This document shows, piece by piece, positions 1 to 10,654 of a stretch of 64,000 bases of DNA. The stretch's first letter is position 1; the number at the start of each line of letters is the position of its first letter. The notes under the pieces were generated by a model that worked only from the letters and a program-made list of their open reading frames with translations, made no database searches and had not been told where the DNA came from. Source of the DNA: Blepharisma japonicum (Eukaryota; Ciliophora; Heterotrichea; Heterotrichida; Blepharismidae); NCBI GenBank assembly GCA_949751835.1, contig CATKHK010000011.1, positions 434,327 through 498,326 on the forward strand. Direction: 5' to 3'. The translations under genes were made by a program, and so were the position numbers.

Positions 1-1414
1 CAGTGGCAAGCTTTTTTAAAATTTCTACGTTTAATGCAGTAGGTTTTCCTTGCAAAAGCTGCTGTAATGCTACTATTTCTTCTGCCTGTGAAATTCCAGC
101 TCTTATTTTTCTCTCGATATTTACCTGCATTTGGCCAAATAACAGCCTTCCTAGGAATTCGTCTTCAATTGATTCATGTATGTGGCCTGACAAAATGAAC
201 CCTTCCCTCTGCTCTATTTCTTTTGCACGCTCAAAAACTGAGAATATATGCCTTCCCCTTCTTGAAAAGGTCGGAATTCTTTCAATTTCTTGAATTAAGC
301 CTTTGGTCAGCGAGCTTGAATATTCTTTGTTAAAATGCCTAAAAGCTTCTTTTACCTCTTCAAGGGAATTTTGCATAGACCCATTGAACATTACTTTTAA
401 AGGATTTTCGCCACTTTCCATACATTGCCGAAAGAATCTGCTATCTATTTGGCTTAAAATCACGATTTTTTCCATTGCTTCTTCAAATGAGCCATTATAT
501 TCTTTTCCTATAAAAATTTTGTCAAAATCAGGAGTTTTTTCATCTAAAAGTAGATTTGATAATAGCTCGCATTCATTATGGTCATGCACTAATGCGACAT
601 TATCAAAATTTGCTAATGTTCTTTTAAGTACCGCTGCTGTATAAATATTTCTTGTCCGTAAAAGCTCATTTTGGAAATGCAGTCTTGCACTTATTGTTAA
701 ATAATAATAAAATTCAACAGTATTAATTGTAGGATCAAAACCTAATGCTTTTGCTCTAGCTAAATGCTTGTTTAAAGATGTGTAAAATATTTCTTTCAGC
801 CTTGGCAAGCTTATATTATGAATTAAATCTTCATGAATTGCTAAAGGATGAGCTCCAGCAGCAACAATCCCTGCTTGATTACTTTCGCTTCCTCAGTTAA
901 CAGCAGTTAATCCATCATCAGGGAGCAGCTCTTTTTTAATTGGATCAACTAAATAAAAAACCCCAAAATCGTCTGTAAAGTGGAAAAATGTTTTCCTCAA
1001 TTCATTAGCAAAATAACCCTTGAATTTTTCTCGTACTGGCAAAAGTTTTTCTTGATTCATCCCTAAAGAAAGCTTTTCGTATTGTTTTGGGTTATTGAAG
1101 TATTTATAGCTTAAATATGAGAGAGGGTGGATTAAGGAGATGCAGACTACTGTTGGGTTCATTTTATCCAACCTTTCAAGTAGGTATTCAGAAGAATTGA
1201 AATTTCCTGGAATGCTTCCAAAAATAGTCCCTTTGTGGCTCATATAAGTAAAATTGCTTTCAAATGGCTGCGGAATTGGTCCATTGTTTCGACTGCATAG
1301 ACTTTACCCATATTCTTGATGTTTGGCATTTAATTTATCCCTCATGTCTTGGCTTACAGAACTTGAACCCCTAAAAGCTGAAAACTTTCTGAAGCGAGTT
1401 CATCCACTTTTCAT
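1..1414 (-). CDS. TraB-like protein, probably mitochondrial (3' end cut by window)
   Basis: 466 residues are visible after removing a 15-nt intron (1293-1307); the C-terminus lies beyond position 1. The start ATG at 1414 gives an N-terminus rich in Arg, Ser and Phe without acids for the first 20 residues (MKSGWTRFRKFSAFRGSSS), which looks like a mitochondrial presequence. The following segment, GTIFGSIPG then about 15 residues then KMNPTVVCISL, and a later stretch RTRNIYTAAVLKRTL with a following VALVHDH, resemble the two halves of the TraB/PrgY/GumN fold, but conserved His/Glu positions are not convincing. One in-frame TGA (about 888) is read as Trp. TraB-type proteins of animals and plants sit on mitochondria, which fits the presequence; the family call is an inference. 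Otherwise an unknown mitochondrial protein. Confidence 0.6.
1293..1307 (-). other. 15-nt intron
   Basis: GTAAAGTCTATGCAG. If retained it puts TAA in frame; its removal joins EYG to RNNGPIPQP and extends the gene to the ATG at 1414. Confidence 0.85.
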
Positions 1415-1496
1415 AATTTTTATGAGAATTATTAATAAAAAATATGGTTTTTGGTTTAAAATTATGATAAAGAATATGATTTTTGCAAAACCTAAT

Positions 1497-3780
1497 TTAT
1501 GACAACTTTTTTTGAAGTTGAGAAGATTCTTCTCTAAACCTAGCTAGTTCATCTTCCAAATGTAAAATTTTATACATTGTGTATATTACTTCGATATTTT
1601 CACTCGAAATCTTTAAAGAAACGAATTGCTCAATTGCTGCCTCTTCTTGAGTAGTTAGCTCACCTTTTTCCTGTGTTAAAATTACGTTTGCTTTTGCTTT
1701 GAAATATTGGTAAAATTCACCATAAGTGGATTTTCCTATTTTTTTGATTAGTTCTTTCTTTTTTTGATTAATCATTTTTTCAAAATCTTCTTCTTTTTTG
1801 GCATACTCAACTAGCTTGATTTGCATTCCTTGCCTGGTTTGGCTAAATTCTTCATCTTCTTCTTCCTCTTCCCCACTACTCCAAGGTTCGTCTTCACTAC
1901 TACTAGAGCTTGGTTCTTCATAAGCCTGGTCTTCACTATCAGATGAAATTGCTTCACTTGGAGTAGATTGTGGTTTTACATAATGAACTCTATATATAGA
2001 ATTGTCAAAGTTTTGAGTCACTGATATTGGAATTGTTTCTTCTTCATAGTTTCTGTGTGTATCTGGGTAATCCAATGAATGCGTAGTCATTTCTTCATAT
2101 TCCTACTTATTAATTACTTCTCCTGAGGATTCTGAATTAATTTTAGTTGAGAGTTGTGACTCTTGTATGTTGCTTGAAAATTGAGATTCATGGATTTTGT
2201 TTTGTATCTTGGGCTCTTGGATAATTGGCTTTTCTTCATTTAAGAAGAATAAAGAAATCACTGGCTTATTCAAACATTCATACTTTTTTGTTTCAAGTTT
2301 AACTAATTTCGGGGGCTCAATTTTTGGTTTTATTGGGATCTCTTGTTTGTTTTCTTCTCTTAAGTCTTTTACACTGATCTTTTTAGGGTATTCAGGAAGC
2401 TTTGGTATTGATTCTATATCAGAAATCCTTTTGTTTACTTCTGCACTAGCTCGTCTAGCACTTTGAGGGATTTCTTTTGGTCTTTGGGGTGGCCGATATT
2501 GCGGAATAGCAGGTTTTAGCACTTTTTGCTTTGGCGCTGATTTTATATTAGTTGGAACTCTTGGCGCGTTTAAAGCTGAAATCGGTCTTGGCTGATCAAA
2601 TTTTACAGGCTCGTCTTGAACCTTTTTTTGATTTCCCTGGAATTTTGGGATTTCAGGAACTGGAGCATATTTAGGCACTGCTTTTGGATTTTCAATAGGT
2701 TTATTTACTTTAGGCTGAGCAGGTGTAGGCTTTGGAAGGTCAGGCTTGCCTGCAGAAATTCTACCTTGTGCAGAAGGTGACTTTGAAAGGACAGTTTTTT
2801 TCGCTACATCTCCAGCTTTAGGAGCCTCACTACTATTTATTTTCATAACTTTTTCTTCTTCAATCACATCCATTCTGCTTTGATAAGGAGCTGGCATTGC
2901 TTTAGGTCCTGGAATTTCCGATAAAACAGAGCCATTAGGTATTGGAATATTTAATGAGTTAGCTCTATCTCGCATGCCTGGCAGTTTAAGAATACTTGAT
3001 ACTGATGGTCTTTTTTTATAATCTTTATGCAAGCACATAGTGACTAGATCTTTGAGTTCTGGAGAGTATTGGGAACTTATAGGTGAATAATTAGCTCGAA
3101 GAATTTTTAATATAAGAGCACCTTGGTTATTAGCGTCAAATGGGTGCTTTAATGTGCACATTTCATATAAAACGCACCCAAGGGCTCATACATCACTTTT
3201 TACGTTGTAAGGTCTTTCTTCACAGAGCTCTGGAGATAAGTAGTAAGGAGTGCCTACTGTTGTGTGTGCAAATGCAGCTGTGCTTGATAAAACTTTGGCT
3301 ACACCTAAATCTCCAATTCTTACGGAGTCTTCTTTAACTAAAAATACGTTCATGCTTTTGATATCTCGATGTAGGATTTTTTTTGAATGAATATATTCGA
3401 GTCCTAAGCACATTTGTATGAAATATTTTCAAATTTTTGCTTCTATCAAAAGTCGCCCATTTTGAATTCTAATTTGATTGCAGAGATCACCTTTGTCGCA
3501 GAATTCCATGATAATATGCAAAGTATTTTTCTCGATAAAGGAATCGAAATATCGGACTATGTAAGGATTGTCTAAACTTGCTAATATTCGAACCTCATTT
3601 ATTGATTCTTGTTGGCCTCTTTTATCCATTTGAGAAATCTTGATTATCTTCATAACATAAATGTTATTGTCAACTGAAATAAAGGTTACTTAATCTTTTA
3701 ACTTTGAATACAGTCCCAAAGCTTCCTTCTCCAAGCTTTCCAATTATTTCAAAGTCACTTGCACTTGACCTTTTAGACAT
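1497..3780 (-). CDS. NEK-family Ser/Thr protein kinase with long C-terminal tail
   Basis: 750 aa after two introns. Kinase domain in residues about 10-275: glycine loop GEGSFG, VAIK-type Lys in YVMKIIKI, catalytic loop HRDIKSMN, DLG in place of DFG (common in NEKs), activation segment ending GTPYYLSPE, then SDVWALGCVLYEM and RPSVSSIL. The Trp of SDVWALG and of AKIWKYF are TGA codons. NEK kinases act in cilia, basal bodies and cell cycle; ciliates have many. The tail is Pro/Lys-rich and disordered, then a Ser/Glu acidic stretch, and ends in a helical, probably coiled-coil region. A TAG at 2103 that seems to end the protein is the 3' end of an intron, so the acidic/helical part belongs to this gene. 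Its downstream neighbour on the same strand side (4078-7854) carries a related but degenerate N-lobe: a tandem duplicate. Confidence 0.92.
2103..2117 (-). other. 15-nt intron in NEK gene
   Basis: GTAATTAATAAGTAG, phase 0. Removal joins ...SSGE to EYEEMTTHS and keeps the frame to the TAA at 1497. Confidence 0.8.
3674..3689 (-). other. 16-nt intron in NEK gene
   Basis: GTAACCTTTATTTCAG, phase 1. Needed to join the glycine-loop exon to DNNIYVMKIIK in frame. Confidence 0.95.
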
Positions 3781-4077
3781 CTTAAAAAAATTTAATATAT
3801 TATGCTGGGATTTATTGAATTCTTTGTTTCAATAATTTCTAATTTTGTATTGTTAATTATCTCAATCTAGATTTCTATGTTAAGTAAAATTAAAATAGTG
3901 TATTTTCATATTTGCATTCATAATAAAATAATAACGAATTACCAAGAAACTAATTAGAAATTATTCTGAATTAATTAAACAATAAGATATCGATATGTTT
4001 ATCGAAAGTAAATATTTGGTTAATAGCACAATGAATATATATTGAGCTTACCAACATAATTATTTATTTTTAATCAT

Positions 4078-7000
4078 CTATTTATTTTTGGACGCTTCTG
4101 GGTCTTCCTTGTCTGAGTCTTCAACAAACCCTGGATCTTCTAAAGGTATTTCTGCAGGAGGATTTGTTACAAAAAATGATGAAAACGCCCCAGTTTTCGT
4201 TTGAACTGGATTTCCCGAAGCATTAAATTTGTATGGGATTTGTGTAATGTTCAAAGGTGAGAAAAGTGACTGCGATGCAGTTTTGCTTTGTGTCTGCATA
4301 GGATCTTTAGTAAAGCCTCCAAATAATGACGCTATAGGAATAGTCTTTTCGTTAGGCATAGGAGTGCCAATTAAAGATGGTTTTGCAATTGGCTTTGCCA
4401 TTCCTACATCTTCATCAGCTGAATTTTCACTAGAATGTTTTGTAAAGCCTGGATCTAGAAATGGGATTTCTGTAGTAGGATTTGTGGCAAAAAATGATGG
4501 AATAATGTTTGCTTTAGGTAAAAAGTCATTGGGGATGGTGTTTTTGTTGTCAGATTTTTTTTCAAAAATTGACTTTAATGGTTGGCTTGATGGAGCCTTA
4601 AATAAGTCTATTTTAGGTTCTTGTAGAGATTCTTCTTTTTTGGTTTCAGATAAATCTTTTTCAGAGCCTTGGTCTAAAAATCCAAGATCTTCTAGTGGAA
4701 TTTCAGAGGTCGGGTTTGATACAAAAAATGAAGATACTTGTGGGTTGCTTTGAGTTCCAGCTCGAAAAGTTGGAGTTTGAAGACTTATTTCAGCTTTTTT
4801 TGGTTCAAAAATAGATATTTTTGGTTTCTCATCTGATTTTATTGCAAAAAGAGACCCTCCTATAGGTTTTTCATCAAATTTTATACCAAAAAGTGACTCT
4901 CCTTTAGGTTTTTCATCAGTTTTTATCTCAAAAATTGACCCTTCTTTAGGTTTCTCATCAGTCTTCATGTCAAAAATTGACCCTTCTTTAGGTTTCTCAT
5001 TAGTTTTTATATTAAAAAGTAACTCTCCTTTAGGTTTCTCATCATTTTTTAAACCGAAAAGCGATCCTTCTTGAAGCTTATTATCAGTTTTTATATCAAA
5101 AAGTGACCCTCCTTTAGGTTTTTCATCATATTTTAAACCGAAAAGTGACCCTCCTTGAGGTTTCTCATCAGTTTTTGAGCTAAAAAGTGAACCTCCTTTG
5201 GATTTCTCATCATTTTTTAAACCGAAAAGTGACCCTCCTTGAGGTTTATCGTCAATTTTCGAATTAAAAAGCGATACTCCTTTAGGTTTCTCATCATTTT
5301 TTAAACTGAAAAGCGACCCTCCTTGAGGTTTCTCATCAGTTTTTGAACTAAAAAGTGATCCACCCCCGATTTTTTCATCAGTCTTCGTTTCAAAAATCGA
5401 CTTCAATGGTGGGCTTGTAGTTGACATTAATGCACTTTGACCAAATAATGAATTTTGTGGACCAGGAGGTTTAGACTCTTCAATTTCTTCGCCATCATCA
5501 GAGTTTGGCGTTGAATCATCAATAAAACCTGGGTCTTCAAGTGGTATTTCAGTTGCTGGATTTTGGACAAAAAATGATGATGTTTGATTATTTGTTTGTG
5601 GCTTGACAGCGAATATAGAATTTTGTGTGTTTGCTACAGTAGAAGATTTGCCAAATAAAGGCCCTTGCTCCTGTTTTTGGTTAAATGGCTCCTGGCCAAA
5701 TAAAGATTTTTCTTCTTGTTTTTGAGCTGGGGTACTATCAAATATTGACTTTTGAGCAGGGAATAAAGCATTTTTGTCAAATAAAGATTTGGTTTCTTGA
5801 TTTGAAAATAATGGCGTAGTTTTATCAGACGCAGGTTGAGCTGAAAATAACGAAGGCTTATCAGTCGCAGATTGAGTAGAAAATAATGATGGGACAGTTT
5901 TATTAGAAGTAGGTTGAGCTGAAAATAAGGATGGAGTAGGATTATTAGAAGGCATAGTTTGATTTGAAAATAACGATTGAGAAGGCTTATCAGATATAGG
6001 CTGAGCTGAAAACAATGATTTGGTTTCTTGCTTTTGAGATGAAAATAATGATAACGGCTTATCGAACAAGGATTTGGTTCCCGCTGTTTGAGTTGAAAAT
6101 AGGGATGGGGCAGGTTTATCAAACAAAGATTTTGCTTCTACTGTTTGAGATGAAAACAAGGACTGTTTAGGCTGAATTTCTGGATTTGTTTGGGTAAACA
6201 AAGATCCTCCAAACAGGGTAGTTTTATTTTGGTCTAGGGCTTCAGGTTTTTTGTCAAATATTGATTTAATCTGTGAGCTTATTGATGATGAATTGAATAG
6301 TGAAGGCTTATTATCAAGCTTTGGAGGACTTTCTTCAATTTCTTCTTCAGGATTTTCATCAGCTTCATCATCCATAAATCCTGGGTCTTCTAAAGGAATT
6401 TCACCTGTAGGGTTGGTGACAAAAAATGAAGGCATAGTATTCGTTTTTGTGTCTAAAGATAGAGGAGCAATTTTGGTATATAAAGGCATAGAAGTTGTTT
6501 TTGTGAAAATTGGGCTCTGCAAATTGTTATCTATTATTTGAGGCCTTCCAACTGTCAAAGGATTAGGCTTTTTCTCAAATAGTGGTTTGAATGAGCTATG
6601 AATTGGAGATTGAAATAGAGTATTTTTATTTTCTTGGGTTTCTATTTTATTTTTAGCTGCAGATGTATCTTCATGGATTTTTGATGAATCATTGCTTGAT
6701 TCATCAACAAACCCAGAATCTTCGATTGGGATTTCTTGAGGATTTTGCACAAAAAATGATGGATATAAAGGTGCAGAATTTTTTGAAGCTTGGGAATATA
6801 TTGGCTTGCTTTCTAAAGATTTTTCTTGTAGAGGACTAAAAATCGTTTCTTTTTGCCCTTCTGTAAAAATTGATTGAGAAACTGATTGATTTATTGGCAC
6901 TGAAGGTGGATCTTGTATAGATTTTGCCTTTAACTCAGATTCTTTTGTAAATGATGAATCTTGGGTTTGAATAGCGTTTGGAGTAAAATATGATTGGGCA

Positions 7001-7854
7001 ATGCTTGGCTGTTTATTAAATGTTGGGGTTGCATCGTTTTCGATATTCATCAGTTCATCATTGTCATCAACAAAGCCAGAATCTTCTATTGGAATTTCTT
7101 TAAGATTTTGAACAAAAAATGATGGATAAGATATATTTGAAGCTTTTATTGTTTGCTGTCCTTTTTGTGATTCATTTATTGGATTTTCAACTTCACGAGT
7201 GCTTGAAATATCTCTTTTATTTTCTAGTTTATCTTCAACGCTCCTTTCATTTAGATTCTTCTTTTTCCATGATTCCAAGCTCACTTCAGTTTCTTCCTGA
7301 TTTTTATTGTCAATTTCTAGTACTGGAAAATCTTCCCTTCATCTATTATCACCTTTTTCATTACTTGAGCATTTTACATACCTACTCTTAAAATTTCCCC
7401 AATAGAATGCTTTACTTCTTTCTATCTTTGGTCTTTTTAACGTACTTGCGTCAGGTAGATTATCTCTTATTTTAGAAAGAGATTCCCTGGCTCGTTTCTG
7501 TCTTAAGCAGAGCTGCATTAATTGATTTCCTTCATTTTGGGTTTTTATCTGATTGCTTAGATCGCTTTTTTCACTTAATTCCATTACCACATGCAATGTA
7601 TTTTTCTCAACAAAGGAGTCAAAATATCTAAATGAATCAGGCCGCTTTAAGTTTGTCAAGATTTTCACTTCATTTATTAATTCCTGCTGATTTCTTTTGT
7701 CGGATTGAGGGATTTTAACCACCTTCATCGCATAAGTGCTATTGTCAGCTACATAAATATTACTTTTCCTGACAACTTTTAAGAGATTTCCAGATAAAGA
7801 ATTATCAAAATCTCCAATGATCTCATAGTCATTAGTGCGTGATTTTTCAGCCAT
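4078..7854 (-). CDS. Degenerate NEK kinase N-lobe fused to SLF-repeat protein
   Basis: 1253 aa after a 15-nt intron. Residues about 1-110 align with the N-lobe of the NEK gene next door (YAMKVVKI, NEVKIL, RYFDSFVEKNTLH are kept), but the glycine loop is destroyed (GDFDNSLSG) and the whole C-lobe, with catalytic and metal-binding loops, is absent, so it cannot be an active kinase. A basic linker leads through a TGA-encoded Trp (7339) into about 1070 residues of low complexity: more than 35 SLF/SIF/PLF tripeptides, often SLFG or SLFS; 14 tandem copies of a 14-residue unit; and seven copies of a motif of the form [PS]SFFVxNPxxEIPLEDPGF followed by an acidic patch, the last at the C-terminus. The SLFG spacing recalls FG nucleoporins, and ciliate Nup98 proteins do use unusual FG-like repeats, but no Nup98 autoproteolytic or other folded Nup domain is seen. 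Function unknown; nucleoporin-like or motif-displaying scaffold are the best guesses. Confidence 0.85.
4800..5385 (-). repeat. In-frame 42-bp tandem repeat (14 units)
   Basis: Codes for fourteen copies of a 14-residue unit with consensus DEKPKGGSLFxxKx inside the SLF-repeat gene. Copies differ mostly by coding changes at the x positions and by synonymous changes, so the array is old enough to have diverged but keeps its frame. Confidence 0.9.
7749..7763 (-). other. 15-nt intron at conserved NEK position
   Basis: GTAATATTTATGTAG, phase 1. It holds no in-frame stop, so reading through is possible; splicing gives RKTDNSTYAMKVV, matching RLIDNNIYVMKII of the neighbouring NEK, whose 16-nt intron lies at the same place. 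Confidence 0.8.
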
Positions 7855-8003
7855 CTTATGATCTTTAATAAACTATTTTCATTTTTTATGACAAAAGCAA
7901 TTGAGCAGTTAACTAATTTTGCTATAGGCGTCCTAAAATATTTTTTGAGTCATAAAAATCATTATTTAATTTCCTTAAGTGAGTGTTGAATTTAGTATTA
8001 TAA

Positions 8004-9603
8004 ATGTATCAGCCTATTGAAGGATCTGAGCCTCTTCCTCTTACACCAGAAATAAATACCTTCTTTGAATGGGCTCAAGCTAGAGGCATTAGGTGGAATA
8101 AGATAGAATATCCTGTGCTTTTTCCACCAGGCTACATTGGCACAAGAGCAACTGATACAATTTATCCAAATGAAGTTATTATATCAGCTCCAAATAGTGC
8201 TTTATTCACAACAGAAACAGTGAAAAAAAGCGATTTAGCACCAATAATAAGTCAATGTCCAGATCTGTTTGAAGAAACCAATTCTTATTATGATTATATG
8301 CTTTTAATCACTTACATCCTTTGGGAAAAAAACAAAGGCGATGCATCAGAATGAGCTCCATTTCTCAGTGTGCAGCCAAAAAACCCTGAAACAATTCAAG
8401 ACTGGAGCCCTGAGGAGCTAAAAGAGCTTCAAGACCCTGATTTAGAGTATGATTCTGAAAAGCATTTTACCTATCACCATTATGCCTATACTCTCTGAAG
8501 GCAAAATCTCTCAAAATTTGAGGAATTCCCACAGGACTTATTAACATTTAACAAATTCAAATGGGCTTGGAGACTGATAGGGACAAGGACTTTTGGAAAA
8601 TTTGTCCCACATGTAACATTTTTTCCCCTAGGGGAGTTTTTGAATCATGATAATACTGAGACTTATTATTGTTATGTCGCGCCTGATGAAACTCCTAATT
8701 CCTCAGGCAGATATAATGGCTATGAAGATTATGAAGACCATGATGATCGAATTTGTGAAAGAGATCTTTTAATTCGTTATACATATCATATTTTGGTAGA
8801 AGCCAATCAAAACTTATCTCCATTAGAAGACACTGATTTATATAAAGAAATACAAAACGAGGCTTGAAGCTTAGATAGAAAAGATGAAATCGAAAACAGA
8901 CGAAAAAATGATTGAAAGCCCCTTTCTGATACCTTAATTGAAGGAGATGACAAATGTATGCAAATGGTAGCTGGACCAACCGAAAAATATGAAAAAGGGT
9001 CTGAAGTATACATGAGCTATGGAAGATACTCAAATAGGCAGCTGCTATGTGTATATGGCTTTGCTTTAAGAAATAACAAATATAACTATGCCAGAATTAA
9101 AGTAAAATTTGAAAGATTTACCAAAAATCCAGCGATTGTTGAATTTTTAGAAAATAAAGAAATAAATGAGCTTATCCCATTTAAGCTAAAACATCACGAA
9201 TTGTGCCTAGGTAGCATATAAACAGATATCTTTAGAATTATAAGAGCTTTAAATTGGGACAGCAGCAAGCCAAAAGAAGCATTTTTTAACCCTGCATCTT
9301 TAAGCTACGAAATCAGTGTGCTTAATCATGCTTTAGAGATCCTTCAAACTGAGCTTGCAGAGTTCCCAACTACTTTAGAAGCAGATTTTTCTCTTTTTGA
9401 TCAAGTTTCTACCCCTCATTTTTATTTTGCTGTAATTCATAATTAAGCTTGTTTATAGAAGTGAAAGGAAAAGAATAATCCACAGTCACATCAATTTGAT
9501 TAATATTTGCAAAGCCATTTTGACTAGGATGATAGAAGGCCAGCCATTAAATCAAGCCTTAGAAATTGTAGGAGACTTCGAAGACGATATAGGTAATTTT
9601 TAA
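8004..9603 (+). CDS. SET-domain protein methyltransferase (RuBisCO LSMT/SETD type)
   Basis: 522 aa after two introns. The layout is that of the LSMT/SETD3/SETD6 group: an N-terminal SET part (GIRWNKIEYPVLFPPG, then GTRATDTIYPNEVIISAPNSAL), an insert (iSET), the core motif FLGEFLNHDN-like (PLGEFLNHDNTETYY) and the C-terminal SET signature EVYMSYGRYSNRQLLCVYGFAL. After it comes a helical substrate-binding region (Rubis-subs-bind type). Such enzymes methylate Lys or His of cytosolic and nuclear proteins using SAM. Trp from TGA occurs at 8352, 8497, 8866 and 8915. Introns 9212-9226 and 9432-9447 remove stops and carry the frame to TAA at 9601. The 3' half is duplicated downstream (10021-10545) as a dead copy. 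It is convergent with the coiled-coil gene at 10655-11479. Confidence 0.93.
9212..9226 (+). other. 15-nt intron in SET gene
   Basis: GTAGCATATAAACAG. Retained it gives TAA; removed it joins ELCL to DIFRIIRAL, as expected for the helical C-terminal domain. Confidence 0.9.
9432..9447 (+). other. 16-nt intron in SET gene
   Basis: GTAATTCATAATTAAG. Retained it ends the protein; removed it joins HFYFA to LVYRSERKR. Its 3' end AAG is the only non-TAG/CAG acceptor seen here. Confidence 0.8.
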
Positions 9604-9714
9604 TTCAGAATATCCAAACAATAGAAAAGTGCTGAGCTCATATATTTCGACTTTTCAATTTAACTAATCTATTAGCTTATAAGATTTCAGCTGAGAAACT
9701 GCAGAAACTTGAAA

Positions 9715-9869
9715 TTACCTCAGATTTGCTAGTTTTTCAGCTTTTTAGTAATGCTGTCCTTAGCATGTTTTTTTACGTAAGAGTTTTACTTTTCGATTTT
9801 GTGTTGTTAATAAGGTCATTCCTAACATTATTATATCTTTTTCAAATTTCAATCATTTTTTGCCATCAT
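9715..9869 (-). pseudogene. Deleted copy of the coiled-coil gene (10655-11479)
   Basis: Matches the last about 55 codons of the coiled-coil gene, then jumps to its ATG and 5' flank. About 640 bp of the gene body and the intron are missing; the join lies at a short shared CCA/CAT sequence near 9863-9869. Frameshifts are also present in the remaining codons. Not functional. Confidence 0.8.
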
Positions 9870-9989
9870 TTTAATTATTATATAAAACAAAGGATTTCTA
9901 ATGAAAATCTATATAATTTGGAAACAAGAATATTAGATAACCAGAGAGATATAGAAAATTTATCGATTTTCACTAGATTTCAATACTCA

Positions 9990-10020
9990 AATATAATATA
10001 ATATAATATAATATATTATT
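9990..10020. repeat. (ATATA)n simple repeat at duplication junction
   Basis: About 30 bp of ATATA units lie exactly between the end of copy 1 and the start of copy 2. Confidence 0.9.
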
Positions 10021-10545
10021 AAAAAATAACAAATATAACTATGCAAGAATTAAAGTAAAATTTGATAGATTACCAAAAATTCAACATTTGTGGAATTTTA
10101 AAAGAAAAAGAAACATCCCATTTAAGCTAAAGCATTAAGAATTGTGCCAGATAGCATATAAACAGATATCTTTAGAATTATAAGAACTTAATTGAGGCTT
10201 GAGCAAGCCAAAATAAGCATTTTTTAACCCTGCATCAAACTATGCCACAAAATCAGCGTACTTAACCATGCTTTAGAGATCCTTCAAACTGAGCTTGCAG
10301 AATTCCAACTACTTTAGAAGCAGATTTTTCTCTTTTTGATAAAGTTTCTACCCTTCATTTTTATTTTGCTGCATTTCATATTCGAGTTTGTTTATAAAAG
10401 TGAAAGAAAAATAGTAATCCACAACTGCATCAATTTGATTAATATTTGCAAAACCATTTTGACTAGGATGAAAGAAGGCCAGAATTTTATTCAAGCCTTA
10501 GAAATTGTGAGAAAATTCAAAAACGCTGCAGGCAATATTAATTAA
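10021..10545 (+). pseudogene. Decayed copy of the SET gene 3' half
   Basis: Matches 9069-9600 almost base for base, but carries several small deletions and stops. The 3' flank (TATCCAAACAATA and following) is also shared. It lacks the SET core and any start, so it is a non-functional duplicate. Confidence 0.88.
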
Positions 10546-10654
10546 AATATCCAAACAATAAAAAAAAGTGCTGAGCTCATATATTACGACTTTTCAATTT
10601 AACTAATTCTATTAACTTATAAGATTTCAGCTGATAAACTGCAGAAACCTGAAA

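Larger units (their letters stand above)
9069..9960. repeat. Copy 1 of a tandem segmental duplication
   Basis: Holds the intact 3' half of the SET gene, its 3' flank, and a deleted copy of the convergent coiled-coil gene: the stop and last codons (about 9715-9860) are joined directly to the start codon and upstream region (about 9867-9960). Copy 2 is 10021-11575. Confidence 0.85.

Noticed and set aside
3-644. Two + strand ORFs of 96 and 113 aa
   Set aside because: They lie antisense to the open TraB-like frame and have no protein-like composition.
2103-2105. TAG as the end of the NEK gene
   Set aside because: It is the acceptor end of a 15-nt intron; the frame continues with a matching acidic/helical tail.
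4800-5385. Regular repeat resembling a CRISPR array
   Set aside because: The 42-bp units are contiguous, in-frame coding repeats with no spacers, in a eukaryote.
5634-6122. 162-aa - strand ORF
   Set aside because: It is another frame of the SLF-repeat gene; repeat structure keeps the frame open.
8695-9033. - strand ORFs opposite the SET gene
   Set aside because: Antisense shadows of a well supported coding region.
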